A stretch of 24,250 nucleotides of DNA from Bacteroidales bacterium. Its GTDB lineage: Bacteria > Bacteroidota > Bacteroidia > Bacteroidales > P3. The notes beneath the pieces were generated by a model. The model made no database searches, was not told where the DNA came from, and saw nothing but the letters and a program-made list of their open reading frames with translations. Of the stretch, positions 6,645 to 14,686 are shown one piece after another; the stretch's first letter is position 1, and each line of letters begins with the position of its first letter. The translations under genes were made by a program, and so were the position numbers. The stretch spans positions 1 to 24,250 of the forward strand of contig JAEEIS010000148.1 of assembly GCA_016281475.1 (NCBI GenBank), given 5' to 3'.

Positions 6645-8171
6645 ATGGATACTATCATTATCTTAGATTTTGGTTCTCAATACACTCAGCTGATAGCTCG
6701 TAAGATTAGAGAATTGAATATTTATTGCGAAATACATCCCTACAACAAGATTCCCGCCTTGACGGAGGATGTGAAGGGAGTGGTTTTTTCGGGCAGCCCC
6801 TATAGCTGCAACGCGGTGGACGCACCTATTCCCGACATGAGCCAGATAAAGGGACGGCTGCCCCTGCTGGCGGTGTGCTACGGCGCGCAGTATCTCGCCA
6901 AGTATGGCGGCGGCAGCGTGCAGCAGTCGGCCACGCGCGAGTATGGCCGCGCCAACCTGCAGTATGTGGACGCGGAGAGCAGGCTGATGAAGGGCGTGCC
7001 GGTGGGCAGCCAGGTGTGGATGAGCCATGGCGACACGATTGAGCGGCTGCCGGAAGGCTACCATGTGATTTGCTCCACCGCGTCGGTGGCAAACGCTGGC
7101 TATAAGATTGAGGGCGAGGAGACCTACGCCATTCAGTTCCACCCCGAGGTGCACCACTCGGCGGACGGGCAGACGCTGCTGCGCAACTTTGTGGTGGACA
7201 TCTGCGGCTGCGACCAGAGTTGGACGCCCGAGTCGTTTATCGAGACCACCGTGGCGGAGCTGCGCCAGAAGGTTGGTGGCGACAAGGTGGTGCTGGGATT
7301 GTCGGGCGGAGTGGACTCGACGGTGGCGGCGGTGCTGCTGAACCGCGCCATTGGGCACCAATTGCACTGTATTTTTGTGGACAACGGCCTGCTGCGGAAG
7401 AACGAGTTTGAGGGGGTGCTGGAGTCGTATCGCGACATGGGACTGAATGTGAAGGGAGTGGACGCTAAGGAGCGGTTCTACAGTGTATTGGCTGGCGTTA
7501 CCGACCCCGAGAAGAAGCGCAAGGCGATAGGCAAGACGTTTATCGATGTGTTTGATGCTGAAGCAAAACTGATAACCGACGCGAAGTGGCTGGGACAGGG
7601 CACGATATATCCCGACGTGATTGAGTCGAGCTCGGTGAAGGGCCCGTCGCAGACCATCAAGAGCCACCACAACGTGGGCGGTCTGCCCGACTATATGAAG
7701 CTGCAGCTGGTGGAGCCGTTGCGCAGCCTGTTTAAGGACGAGGTGCGCCGCGTGGGCCGTCAGCTGGGCATCAAGCAGGAGCTGATAGGTCGTCACCCAT
7801 TCCCGGGTCCTGGACTGGCCATCCGCATCTTGAGCGACGTGACGCCTGAGAAGGTGCGCATACTGCAAGAGGTTGACGACATTTTTATCCAGGGATTGCG
7901 AGACAACGACCTGTACGACAAGGTGTGGCAGGCGGGCTGCATGCTGCTGCCGGTGCAGAGCGTGGGCGTGATGGGCGATGAGCGCACATACGAGAGTGTG
8001 GTGGCCCTGCGAGCGGTGGAGAGCGTGGACGGCATGACGGCGGACTGGAGCCATCTGCCCTACGAGTTCCTTGCCAAGGTGTCGAACGATATTATCAACC
8101 GTGTGAAGGGTGTGAACCGCGTGGTGTACGACATCAGTTCGAAGCCGCCGGCAACGATTGAGTGGGAGTAG
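6645..8171 (+). CDS. guaA: GMP synthase (glutamine-hydrolysing)
   Basis: GuaA converts XMP, ATP and glutamine to GMP in the cytosol. The 508 residues contain a class I glutamine amidotransferase domain at 1-190, with nucleophile C78 ([10 protein letters not shown]) and the H166/E168 pair (FHPEVHHS). The ATP-pyrophosphatase domain begins near 205 with the PP-loop LSGGVDST (219-226). The C-terminal XMP-binding and dimerisation domain has the [12 protein letters not shown] motif and ends in the family signature [12 protein letters not shown] 6645 is preceded by a good promoter, and the upstream UTR is about 15-20 nt. The gene heads the plus-strand set with the LysM protein, lpxC and lpxA. A 463-codon antisense frame lies opposite it and is a composition shadow. 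Confidence 0.98.
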   Translation: MDTIIILDFGSQYTQLIARKIRELNIYCEIHPYNKIPALTEDVKGVVFSGSPYSCNAVDAPIPDMSQIKGRLPLLAVCYGAQYLAKYGGGSVQQSATREYGRANLQYVDAESRLMKGVPVGSQVWMSHGDTIERLPEGYHVICSTASVANAGYKIEGEETYAIQFHPEVHHSADGQTLLRNFVVDICGCDQSWTPESFIETTVAELRQKVGGDKVVLGLSGGVDSTVAAVLLNRAIGHQLHCIFVDNGLLRKNEFEGVLESYRDMGLNVKGVDAKERFYSVLAGVTDPEKKRKAIGKTFIDVFDAEAKLITDAKWLGQGTIYPDVIESSSVKGPSQTIKSHHNVGGLPDYMKLQLVEPLRSLFKDEVRRVGRQLGIKQELIGRHPFPGPGLAIRILSDVTPEKVRILQEVDDIFIQGLRDNDLYDKVWQAGCMLLPVQSVGVMGDERTYESVVALRAVESVDGMTADWSHLPYEFLAKVSNDIINRVKGVNRVVYDISSKPPATIEWE

Positions 8172-8177
8172 GTTGGA

Positions 8178-8205
8178 AATTAAAAATTAAGAATTAAAAA
8201 TTAAA
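8178..8205 (+). repeat. AATTAAR heptad array between guaA and the LysM gene
   Basis: Four exact units AATTAAA, AATTAAG, AATTAAA, AATTAAA end 3 nt before the GTG start at 8209. The first three units are identical to those at 4607-4627, upstream of coaBC on the other strand. Confidence 0.85.
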
Positions 8206-8208
8206 AAG

Positions 8209-9717
8209 GTGAAAAGGATAGTCTTTTTTGTGTTGCTGCTGATGGCAGCAGGTGCGACAGGTTGGGCGCAGATGCCGGGCGGCAAGGCCGTGGAGGTGTC
8301 GCACAAGACGCAGATGCTGAACGGCAAGCGTTATTTTGTGCATATCGTGGACCAGGGACAGACGGTGTACGCCATAGCGCGAGCCTATGGGCTGAAAGAG
8401 GTGGAGGCGGTGACGAAGAAGGACATCCATTTCCTGCAGATAGGCGACACGGTGTGGCTGCCCTGTAAGGGTCAGAAACTGATGGACGGCACCGTGGCAC
8501 CGAAGGCTACGGATACCCGCGTCAGTGAGAAGGAGAATGAACCTAAGCCTGCTGCCACAACAGTGGGAGCGACCCCGACGGAGGGTACTCCTGCCGTGAT
8601 ACGTCCACGGGTGAACCCGCAGAGTATTGTGGTATCGTTGATGATGCCACTGAACCTGAGTCAGATGGATAAGATTTCGACCTCGAAGTTCGATGTGGAG
8701 CAACGGGGCAAGATTAACTATAAGAGCTTGGAGTTTATCCAGTTTTACGAAGGCCTGCTGCTGGGGTTGGAACGGATGGAGCGGATGGGCTACAACGTGA
8801 CGCTGAACGTGGTGGACGTGGAAGGGACGAGCGACGAGGCGGTGGAACAGGCGTTCCGCAGCCACAACGTGGCGCAGTCGGACCTGCTGATTGCCATGCT
8901 GACGCGGCAGCCGTTTGAGAAGGCGGCGGCACTGGCACGTGAGGCTCAGCTGTTTATCGTCAACCCGGCGGCCGACCGCCAGGAGATAGTGGTGGGCAAC
9001 CCGTATGTGTTTAAGTGCCAGCCCTCGATAGAGGCGATGGCGCGGACTGCGGTGCGCGTGATACACCGTACACTGCCGGGGATGCCGGTGTATGTGGTGC
9101 ACTCGGGTGCGAAGGCGGAGCAGACTGCCCTCAACGCGCTGACCACCGAGATGGCACGCTACGACGACATGAAGTATACGCTGGTGGACTGGGCTAAGAG
9201 CAGCCAGCTGACCACCCTGCTGAAGGGCAGCGGACAGTCGGTGGTGGTGAGCCTCTACCAGCAGGACAAGGCGAAAAACCGCATCTACTCGTCGCAGCTG
9301 CTCAACAAGCTGTCGGCGTTCAAGAGCCGCACACCCTATCTGGTGACTTTCGACGACTGGGCAGCGACGTACAACGATGTGGATTTCGCGCAGTTGCAGA
9401 ATTTGAACTACCATACATTCTATGCCGACTGGGATATGTCAAACCCGCAGCACAAGGCGTTTGTGGATCTGTTTCGTGAACGTTATAAGACGGAACCCAC
9501 TAGCACATACGCCGGTATGGCGAACGACATAATACTCTATTTTGTGTGCGGCATACAGCAGAAGGGGACCGACTTCTTCAAGTCGCCTGCCATCGTGCTG
9601 CCGCAGGGAGTGCTGTATCCGCTGTCGTTCACGCACACGCGTGCCGACTGGGGCTTTGAAAACCAGCAGGCTCTGCTGTATCGCATGACCGACTTTCGTT
9701 TTAACCCCATACCATGA
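8209..9717 (+). CDS. Exported LysM domain plus type 1 periplasmic ligand-binding fold protein
   Basis: This 502-residue protein starts with GTG (8209-8211) directly after a heptad repeat. It has a signal peptide (MKRIVFFVLLLMAAGATGWAQ, cleavage near AQ-MP). A LysM peptidoglycan-binding module follows at about 41-86 (YFVHIVDQGQTVYAIARAYG to IQIGDTVWLP-like end), then a threonine/proline-rich linker (about 95-135). The rest resembles a Leu/Ile/Val-receptor-like periplasmic-binding fold: IVVSLMMPLNL, YEGLLLGLERMERMGYNVTLNVVDVEG, NPYVFKCQPSIEAMART. No transporter gene is nearby. It overlaps lpxC by ATGA, so it is cotranscribed with lipid A genes, and LysM would hold it on peptidoglycan. A wall-tethered sensor or binding protein for envelope synthesis is my inference; the ligand is unknown. 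Confidence 0.87.
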   Translation: MKRIVFFVLLLMAAGATGWAQMPGGKAVEVSHKTQMLNGKRYFVHIVDQGQTVYAIARAYGLKEVEAVTKKDIHFLQIGDTVWLPCKGQKLMDGTVAPKATDTRVSEKENEPKPAATTVGATPTEGTPAVIRPRVNPQSIVVSLMMPLNLSQMDKISTSKFDVEQRGKINYKSLEFIQFYEGLLLGLERMERMGYNVTLNVVDVEGTSDEAVEQAFRSHNVAQSDLLIAMLTRQPFEKAAALAREAQLFIVNPAADRQEIVVGNPYVFKCQPSIEAMARTAVRVIHRTLPGMPVYVVHSGAKAEQTALNALTTEMARYDDMKYTLVDWAKSSQLTTLLKGSGQSVVVSLYQQDKAKNRIYSSQLLNKLSAFKSRTPYLVTFDDWAATYNDVDFAQLQNLNYHTFYADWDMSNPQHKAFVDLFRERYKTEPTSTYAGMANDIILYFVCGIQQKGTDFFKSPAIVLPQGVLYPLSFTHTRADWGFENQQALLYRMTDFRFNPIP

Positions 9718-10646
9718 AGCAGACCACGATAAAGAAGGAATTCCACCTCACGGGGATGGGGTTGCACACGGGAAGGACGGTGACGGTGACGGTGTGTCCC
9801 GCACCGCCCGACTTCGGCATCGCCTTCCGCCGTACCGACAGGTTTAATATCATCACCCAAAAGGCTTTGGCCACGGAGGTGAGCGAGACGGTGCGCGGCA
9901 CTACTATCGGGTCGGGTCGGCACAGCATTGCCACGATAGAGCACCTGATGTCGGCCCTGCACGGATGCCAGCTGGACAATGTGCTGGTGGAACTGGACGG
10001 CGGCGAGGTGCCTATCCTCGATGGGTCGGCGCGGCCTTGGCTATTGCAGATTACGCGTGTGGGCATCCGCGAACAGGACGCGGAGCGACGGGTGTTTGCA
10101 TTTGAGGAGCCGTTGCATTTTGAGTATGAGCCGACAGGGTCGGTGTATGACGTGGAACCCGCCAGTACGTTTGCCGTGGACTGTGTGATAGATTTTGCGG
10201 GCAGCGTGATAGGGAGACAGAGCGCGCATATCGACGACCTGTCGCAGTATGCCTCGGGTATTGCGCCATGCCGCACCTTTGTGTTTCTGCATGAGATTGA
10301 GCCGCTGCTGCATTTGAACCTTATCAAGGGCGGGAGCTTGGACAATGCTTTGGTGTATGTGAACAAGGAATTGGGACACCGTCAGCTGCGCAGGCTGGGC
10401 AGGACGTTCCACAAGGACCCGTCGCAGTTTAGGGTTCACGACGGGGTGCTCAACACTACAGAACCCTACTATACTAACGAGCCAGCAAGACATAAACTGC
10501 TTGACTTTGTGGGCGATGTGAGGCTGGTGGGAATGCCGCTACAGGGGCATTTCTCCATCTATAAGCCTGGCCATAAGGCCAATGCGGCATTCAGTCAATA
10601 CTTAATCAATTATATACAAAAATATATACAAAAAGTCAAGAAATGA
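9714..10646 (+). CDS. lpxC: UDP-3-O-acyl-N-acetylglucosamine deacetylase, stand-alone (no FabZ domain)
   Basis: LpxC is the zinc deacetylase of the committed step of lipid A synthesis. The 310 residues carry the usual two-domain fold. E76 and H77 (TIEHLMSALHG) supply the base and a zinc ligand, H260 and D264 (ARHKLLDFVGD) the other zinc ligands, and H287 (YKPGHKAN) the second catalytic histidine. Many Bacteroidota encode LpxC fused to the dehydratase FabZ as a protein of about 460 residues. Here the reading frame ends soon after the LpxC domain with a lysine-rich tail (QKYIQKVKK) and lpxA begins immediately. The ATG overlaps the stop of the LysM gene by ATGA and its own TGA overlaps the lpxA ATG in the same way, so translation is likely coupled through three genes. 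Confidence 0.96.
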   Translation: MKQTTIKKEFHLTGMGLHTGRTVTVTVCPAPPDFGIAFRRTDRFNIITQKALATEVSETVRGTTIGSGRHSIATIEHLMSALHGCQLDNVLVELDGGEVPILDGSARPWLLQITRVGIREQDAERRVFAFEEPLHFEYEPTGSVYDVEPASTFAVDCVIDFAGSVIGRQSAHIDDLSQYASGIAPCRTFVFLHEIEPLLHLNLIKGGSLDNALVYVNKELGHRQLRRLGRTFHKDPSQFRVHDGVLNTTEPYYTNEPARHKLLDFVGDVRLVGMPLQGHFSIYKPGHKANAAFSQYLINYIQKYIQKVKK

Positions 10647-11425
10647 TATTGAACGACATACACCCCGATGCCAAGATAGGCAAGGACGTGAAGATAGGCA
10701 ACTTCACCACCATCTGTGAGGATGTGGTGATTGGCGACGGCACTGTGATAGAGCCGAATGTGGTAATCTATCCCGGTGCACGCATCGGAAAGAACTGCCA
10801 TATTTTCCCAGGATCGGTGATTTCTGCCATTCCGCAGGACTTGAAGTTTGCGGGCGAATACACCACGTGTGAGATTGGCGATGAGAACGTGATTCGCGAA
10901 TGCTGCACCATCAACCGCGGCACTTCGGCATCGGGTCGCACGGTGATAGGCAATAACAATCTGATTATGGCATACGTGCATGTGGCGCACGACTGCGTGG
11001 TGGGCGACCGATGCGTGTTTGCCAACAACGCCACGCTGGCGGGACATGTGATTGTGGGCGACTATGTGATACTGGGTGGGAAGACTGCCTGTTTGCAGTT
11101 CATCCATATAGGGTCGCATGTGATAACGGCGGGTGGGTCGCTGGTGGACAAGGATATACCGCCATTTGTGAAGGCGGCACGCTATCCTATCTCCTATGCC
11201 GGGGTTAATTCGCTGGGCTTGCAAAGGAGAGGATTTTCGCGCGAGAGTATCAATCATATCACCGACATCTACCGCTATGTGTTTCAGAAGGGTATGACCA
11301 TCAGCCATGCGGTGGAAATGGTGAAGGAACTGTATGGTCAGACCGACGAAGGCAAGCAGGTGCTGGGCTTTATCGGCAGTGCCACCACGGGACTGATGAA
11401 GGGGTATTCGTTTATGAAACATTGA
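10643..11425 (+). CDS. lpxA: Acyl-ACP--UDP-N-acetylglucosamine O-acyltransferase
   Basis: LpxA adds the first 3-O acyl chain to UDP-GlcNAc, the step before LpxC. The 260 residues show left-handed beta-helix hexapeptide repeats through about residue 190 (IHPDAKIGKDVKIGN, VVIGDGTVIEPNVVI and so on). The conserved YVHVAHDCVVGD motif includes the catalytic histidine at H116 by alignment with E. coli H125. The helical C-terminus (GFSRESINHITDIYRYVFQKG) is typical. The length is normal. ATG 10643 overlaps the lpxC TGA. Confidence 0.97.
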   Translation: MILNDIHPDAKIGKDVKIGNFTTICEDVVIGDGTVIEPNVVIYPGARIGKNCHIFPGSVISAIPQDLKFAGEYTTCEIGDENVIRECCTINRGTSASGRTVIGNNNLIMAYVHVAHDCVVGDRCVFANNATLAGHVIVGDYVILGGKTACLQFIHIGSHVITAGGSLVDKDIPPFVKAARYPISYAGVNSLGLQRRGFSRESINHITDIYRYVFQKGMTISHAVEMVKELYGQTDEGKQVLGFIGSATTGLMKGYSFMKH

Positions 11426-11462
11426 CCCAAGGAATATTGTAGAGAACTAATAAACCTATATT

Positions 11463-11684
11463 ATGAAGAAGTTATTGATTGCATTGGGCATAATTGCCCT
11501 TATCGCCACGGTTAGTGCATGCAAGCAGAAACGTTGTGCATGTACCACCTATCGCACAGGCTATTCTCCCGCTCATAGCCTTGAGCCCAAGACGGGGTCG
11601 AGTTGCGCGGACACCACACAATGGACTGCCACCGACAGTTCGGGCGACATTATTATTAAGATTTGCGACGAAGAGATTGTATGA
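11463..11684 (+). CDS. Small cysteine-rich lipoprotein of unknown function
   Basis: The 73-residue protein has a classic lipoprotein signal: MKK, a hydrophobic core (LLIALGIIALIATV) and lipobox VSAC with C20 as the lipidated residue. The mature part is short (53 residues) and has four more cysteines (C25, C27, C48, C68) that may form disulfides. It has no domain I recognise. Short single-domain lipoproteins with a CxC after the lipobox are common in Bacteroidales. It follows lpxA by 37 nt with no clear separate promoter and may be read from the lpx transcript. The start ATG is supported by the complete signal sequence. Confidence 0.72.
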   Translation: MKKLLIALGIIALIATVSACKQKRCACTTYRTGYSPAHSLEPKTGSSCADTTQWTATDSSGDIIIKICDEEIV

Positions 11685-11695
11685 AATTGAAAATT

Positions 11696-11767
11696 GAAAG
11701 GTGAAAATTGAAATCTCGCGGGAGCGACCAATAACCCGCCGCCGCGAAGTTTCAATTTTCACTTTTC
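11696..11767. terminator. Large inverted repeat between convergent genes, possible bidirectional terminator
   Basis: The arms 11696-11721 and 11742-11767 match as reverse complements in 23 of 26 positions, around a 20-nt loop. The arms consist of the GTGAAAATTGAAA heptad unit plus CGCGG at the loop side. It lies between the small lipoprotein gene (plus) and the FAD/Fe-S dehydrogenase (minus) and contains the latter's stop codon. The position suits a bidirectional terminator, but a T run does not follow either arm. Confidence 0.55.
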
Positions 11768-14685
11768 AAGTATCGGTACATTATCTCGATGGGATGAACG
11801 GCGTGGATGCCTGTGCCATCGAGTATTTGCTGTCGGCACGAGGTGCCGGGTGCGGCGACAAGGGTGGGAGTGACAGGATTGGAGTCGTGTTGCTGCATGG
11901 CTTTGCGAATGGTGGGGAAGAGAATCATTTCGCCAATGGCGAGCGAGGTGCGGTAGTGCTCTTTTTCGTAGCCGAACGAACCTGCCATGCCGCAGCAACT
12001 GCTGGGAATGACGTGCAGTTGGCATCCTTTTAATAGACGCAGCATCGCGGCGGTCTTTTCGATACCCACAAGTGCTTTTTGATGGCAGTGGCCGTGGAGC
12101 CATATTTCTACGGCATCGCTGCAGAACTGTTCTGCGGTGATGTTGCCACGGGCCACTTCGCGCATGATGAACTCGTCGTAGAGGAGACAGTTTTTGCCCA
12201 ATTGCTCAGCATCGTCGCGCATGGCTTCGGGTACAAGGGACGGGTATTCGTCGCGGAAGGAGAGAATGCAGCTGGGTTCGATGCCTATGAGGGGGGTGTC
12301 GTCGGTAATGAGGTTGTGGAGACGGCGGACATTCTTTCGGGCAAAACGGGCAGCCAGATGCAGACAGCCTTTAGAAATGGCGGCACGACCGCTCTCAACA
12401 GTCTTAGGAATAACCACCTCGTAGCCCAATGCGACGAGCAGGCGGGCGAAGGTGAGACCTAGTTCGGCCTCCTGCATATCGGTGAATTCGTCGGCGAAGA
12501 GGTAGACCTTTTTTAATTGAGAATTGAGAATTGAGAATTGGGGATTGTCCGAGTGTGGCAGTGTTCCCTCTTGTGAGGGGAGAGTACCATTCACCGAATG
12601 TTTCTCCGAAGTGGTGGGATAGGTCTTCTCAATCTGTTGGCGCATGGTCTGACGGCTGAGGGTGGGAATGCTACGCTCGGGAGCGAAGGTGACCATCCGT
12701 TTGATGAGCGATGAGGTGAAGGGGTTGGTAGCGAAAAGGTTATAGATGGGACGGACTGTGTGGCCCAGTTTTTCGACCATTGCCATGCGTGCCACCATCC
12801 AACTGCGGAAGGGGGTTCCGTGTCGGTCGTAGAGCATCTGCAGCACTTGCGAGCGGATGAGGGTCATGTCGACATTGGAGGGACATTCGCCACGGCATCC
12901 CTTGCATGCCAGACAACTGTAGAGCATCTCTTCGAGTGCGGCGGCATCCTTTTCGCCCTTGTTGGGCAGTCCGCGTGTCAGCACCTCGCGTAGCACGTTG
13001 GCGCGGGCGCGGGTGGACATCAGTTCGTCGTGGGTGAGTTTGAAGGTGGGGCACATGGTGCCGCCAATGGCGTTGCTCTTGCGGCAGTCGCCCGCACCGT
13101 TGCACTGCTCGATGCTGCACATCAGGTCGCTGTCGGAGCAACGGTAGGCCTGACCCACGTCGTAGCGCAGGCATTGGTCCATAGGTGGCGCGTCGACTAT
13201 CTTGCCCATGTTGAACACACCGTCGGGGTCCCAACATTGTTTCACTTGGCGCATCAGTTGGTAGACCTCGTCGCCGTACATGATGGGTATGAATTCACCG
13301 CGGAGACGGCCGTCGCCATGCTCGCCGCTGAGGCTGCCGTGGTGTTTCTTCACCAGTTGGGCAGTCTCTTCGGCCACTTGACGGAAGAGCTGGCGGTCGC
13401 GTTGTCGCTTGATGTCGAGGATGGGACGGAGGTGAAGTTCGCCGGTGCCGATATGGCCGTAGTAAACGCAGCTCAGACCGAGGCGGTCCATCATCTGCTG
13501 AAACTCGTCGAGGTAGGCTGGCAGCCGTTCGGGTGCGACGGCGGTATCTTCAATAACGCCGATGGGTTTTGCGTCGCCTTTGACACCGGTAAGCACGCCC
13601 AGACCGGCCTTGCGCAATGCCCACACGCGGTTGATGTCGTTGCCATAAACGCGGCTGCAGTGATAGGCAAGGTGTTGGTCGAGTAGCTCCTGCTCGAGGG
13701 CATTGGCATGAGAGTCCATCTCGTCGCCGTTGAACTCGGCAATGATGAGGGCAGCCGGTTCGCCTTCGATAAAGAAACGGTTGCGGTCCTGAGTGCGGTT
13801 GTTGCGGCAGAGCTCCAGAATTTTGCCATCCATCAGCTCCACAGCCACAGGACCGTGCCGCAGGGCTGCGAGGTTGGCCTGATAGCTCTTTGACAGGCTG
13901 TCGCAATGGGCACAGATCACCATCTGCTGCTTGGGAGGTAGGGGGTCGAGCGAGAGTTTGATGGCGGTGATGAAGCACAGAGTGCCTTCAGACCCGGTGA
14001 TGATTGAGCTGAGGTCGGGATGTCCTTCCCCATTGGCTGCTAGCGGAGCGATGCATTCGTCGATGGCATAGCCACAACTGCGGCGACGCAGGCTGGGGTC
14101 GGGGAAATGAGCTGCTATAAGTTGCCGGATGTGAGGGTTGGAGGCCCACGACGACAGTTGGCTGCAAATCTGTTCCATCAGTGGGTTCCCCATGGGGTCG
14201 GATGTAGAGAACGGGGTACCGTCGCTGAGCAGCCCGCGTATTTCCAGCACATGGTGGCGGGTGCTGCCATACACCAGCGAATGGGTGCCGCACGAGTTGT
14301 TGCCCACCATGCCGCCGATGCAGCAGCGGTTGCTGGTGGATGTTTCGGGACTGAAGAAGAGTCCGTAGGGTTTGAGGAAGAGGTTCAGCTCGTCGCGCAC
14401 TACGCCGGGCTCCACCCACACCCATCGTTCCTGACTATTGAACTTGAGGATGTGGTTGAAGTGGCGGCTGATGTCTACAACAATACCGCTACCGACCACC
14501 TGCCCGGCAATACTGGTACCCCCCGCCCGCGGAATAAGGTGGGTGTGGAGACGTTCTGCCTCGTGGATTAGCTCTGCAATCTCCTGTTCGTTTTGTGGGT
14601 AAGCCACGCCCATGGGCAGCTCGCGATAGGCGGAGGCGTCGGTGGCGTAGGCAATGCGATGCAGGCTGTCGGTAAGTATTTGCAT
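11752..14685 (-). CDS. FAD-linked and 4Fe-4S dehydrogenase, YdiJ/GlcD-GlcF-like (candidate D-2-hydroxyglutarate dehydrogenase)
   Basis: The 977 residues combine four parts. An FAD_binding_4 domain (about 25-200) has PRAGGTSIAGQ, STSNRCCIGGMVGNNSCGTHS. An FAD-oxidase C domain reaches about 490 (ITGSEGTLCFIT, YYGHIGTGELHLRP, SGEHGDGRLRGEF). A ferredoxin-type region has QCNGAGDCRKSNAIGGTMCP and CLACKGCRGECPSNVD. One CCG domain has GHCHQKALVG and SSCCGMAGSFGYE. The layout matches E. coli YdiJ (about 1,018 residues), reported to oxidise D-2-hydroxyglutarate; D-lactate or glycolate are alternative substrates. The gene is one base downstream of wbpE (TGACATG), the last of the aminosugar operon. Residues about 698-724, between the Fe-S and CCG parts, come from a palindrome and a heptad array. 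The final KSEN and the TGA are also heptad-derived. Confidence 0.9.
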   Translation of the reverse strand: MQILTDSLHRIAYATDASAYRELPMGVAYPQNEQEIAELIHEAERLHTHLIPRAGGTSIAGQVVGSGIVVDISRHFNHILKFNSQERWVWVEPGVVRDELNLFLKPYGLFFSPETSTSNRCCIGGMVGNNSCGTHSLVYGSTRHHVLEIRGLLSDGTPFSTSDPMGNPLMEQICSQLSSWASNPHIRQLIAAHFPDPSLRRRSCGYAIDECIAPLAANGEGHPDLSSIITGSEGTLCFITAIKLSLDPLPPKQQMVICAHCDSLSKSYQANLAALRHGPVAVELMDGKILELCRNNRTQDRNRFFIEGEPAALIIAEFNGDEMDSHANALEQELLDQHLAYHCSRVYGNDINRVWALRKAGLGVLTGVKGDAKPIGVIEDTAVAPERLPAYLDEFQQMMDRLGLSCVYYGHIGTGELHLRPILDIKRQRDRQLFRQVAEETAQLVKKHHGSLSGEHGDGRLRGEFIPIMYGDEVYQLMRQVKQCWDPDGVFNMGKIVDAPPMDQCLRYDVGQAYRCSDSDLMCSIEQCNGAGDCRKSNAIGGTMCPTFKLTHDELMSTRARANVLREVLTRGLPNKGEKDAAALEEMLYSCLACKGCRGECPSNVDMTLIRSQVLQMLYDRHGTPFRSWMVARMAMVEKLGHTVRPIYNLFATNPFTSSLIKRMVTFAPERSIPTLSRQTMRQQIEKTYPTTSEKHSVNGTLPSQEGTLPHSDNPQFSILNSQLKKVYLFADEFTDMQEAELGLTFARLLVALGYEVVIPKTVESGRAAISKGCLHLAARFARKNVRRLHNLITDDTPLIGIEPSCILSFRDEYPSLVPEAMRDDAEQLGKNCLLYDEFIMREVARGNITAEQFCSDAVEIWLHGHCHQKALVGIEKTAAMLRLLKGCQLHVIPSSCCGMAGSFGYEKEHYRTSLAIGEMILFPTIRKAMQQHDSNPVTPTLVAAPGTSCRQQILDGTGIHAVHPIEIMYRYLKSEN
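12515..12587. repeat. Heptad array plus palindrome copy D inside the FAD/Fe-S dehydrogenase gene
   Basis: AATTGAG, AATTGAG, AATTGAG, AATTGGG (12515-12542, plus strand) adjoin a diverged palindrome copy at 12553-12587 with TGTGGCAGTGTT, CCCTCTTGTGAGGGG and GTACC. Both are read in frame on the minus strand, giving the peptides LPSQEGTLPHSD and NPQFSILNSQL. Confidence 0.85.
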
Positions 14686-14686
14686 G

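Noticed and set aside
6663..8054. 463-codon open frame on the strand opposite guaA
   Set aside because: It mirrors the highly conserved guaA coding sequence, is rich in His, Arg, Leu and Gln as expected for an antisense reading, and has no recognisable domain.
3371..8205. Possible CRISPR array from the regularly repeated AT-rich units
   Set aside because: Units are contiguous 7-nt repeats without spacers, and no cas genes are present.
8194..9414. 406-codon antisense frame opposite the LysM gene
   Set aside because: It shows composition typical of a shadow of GC-rich coding sequence; the sense frame has a signal peptide and LysM motif.
13030..13686. 218-codon plus-strand frame within the FAD/Fe-S dehydrogenase gene
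   Set aside because: It lies wholly opposite conserved FAD-oxidase motifs and shows no independent features.
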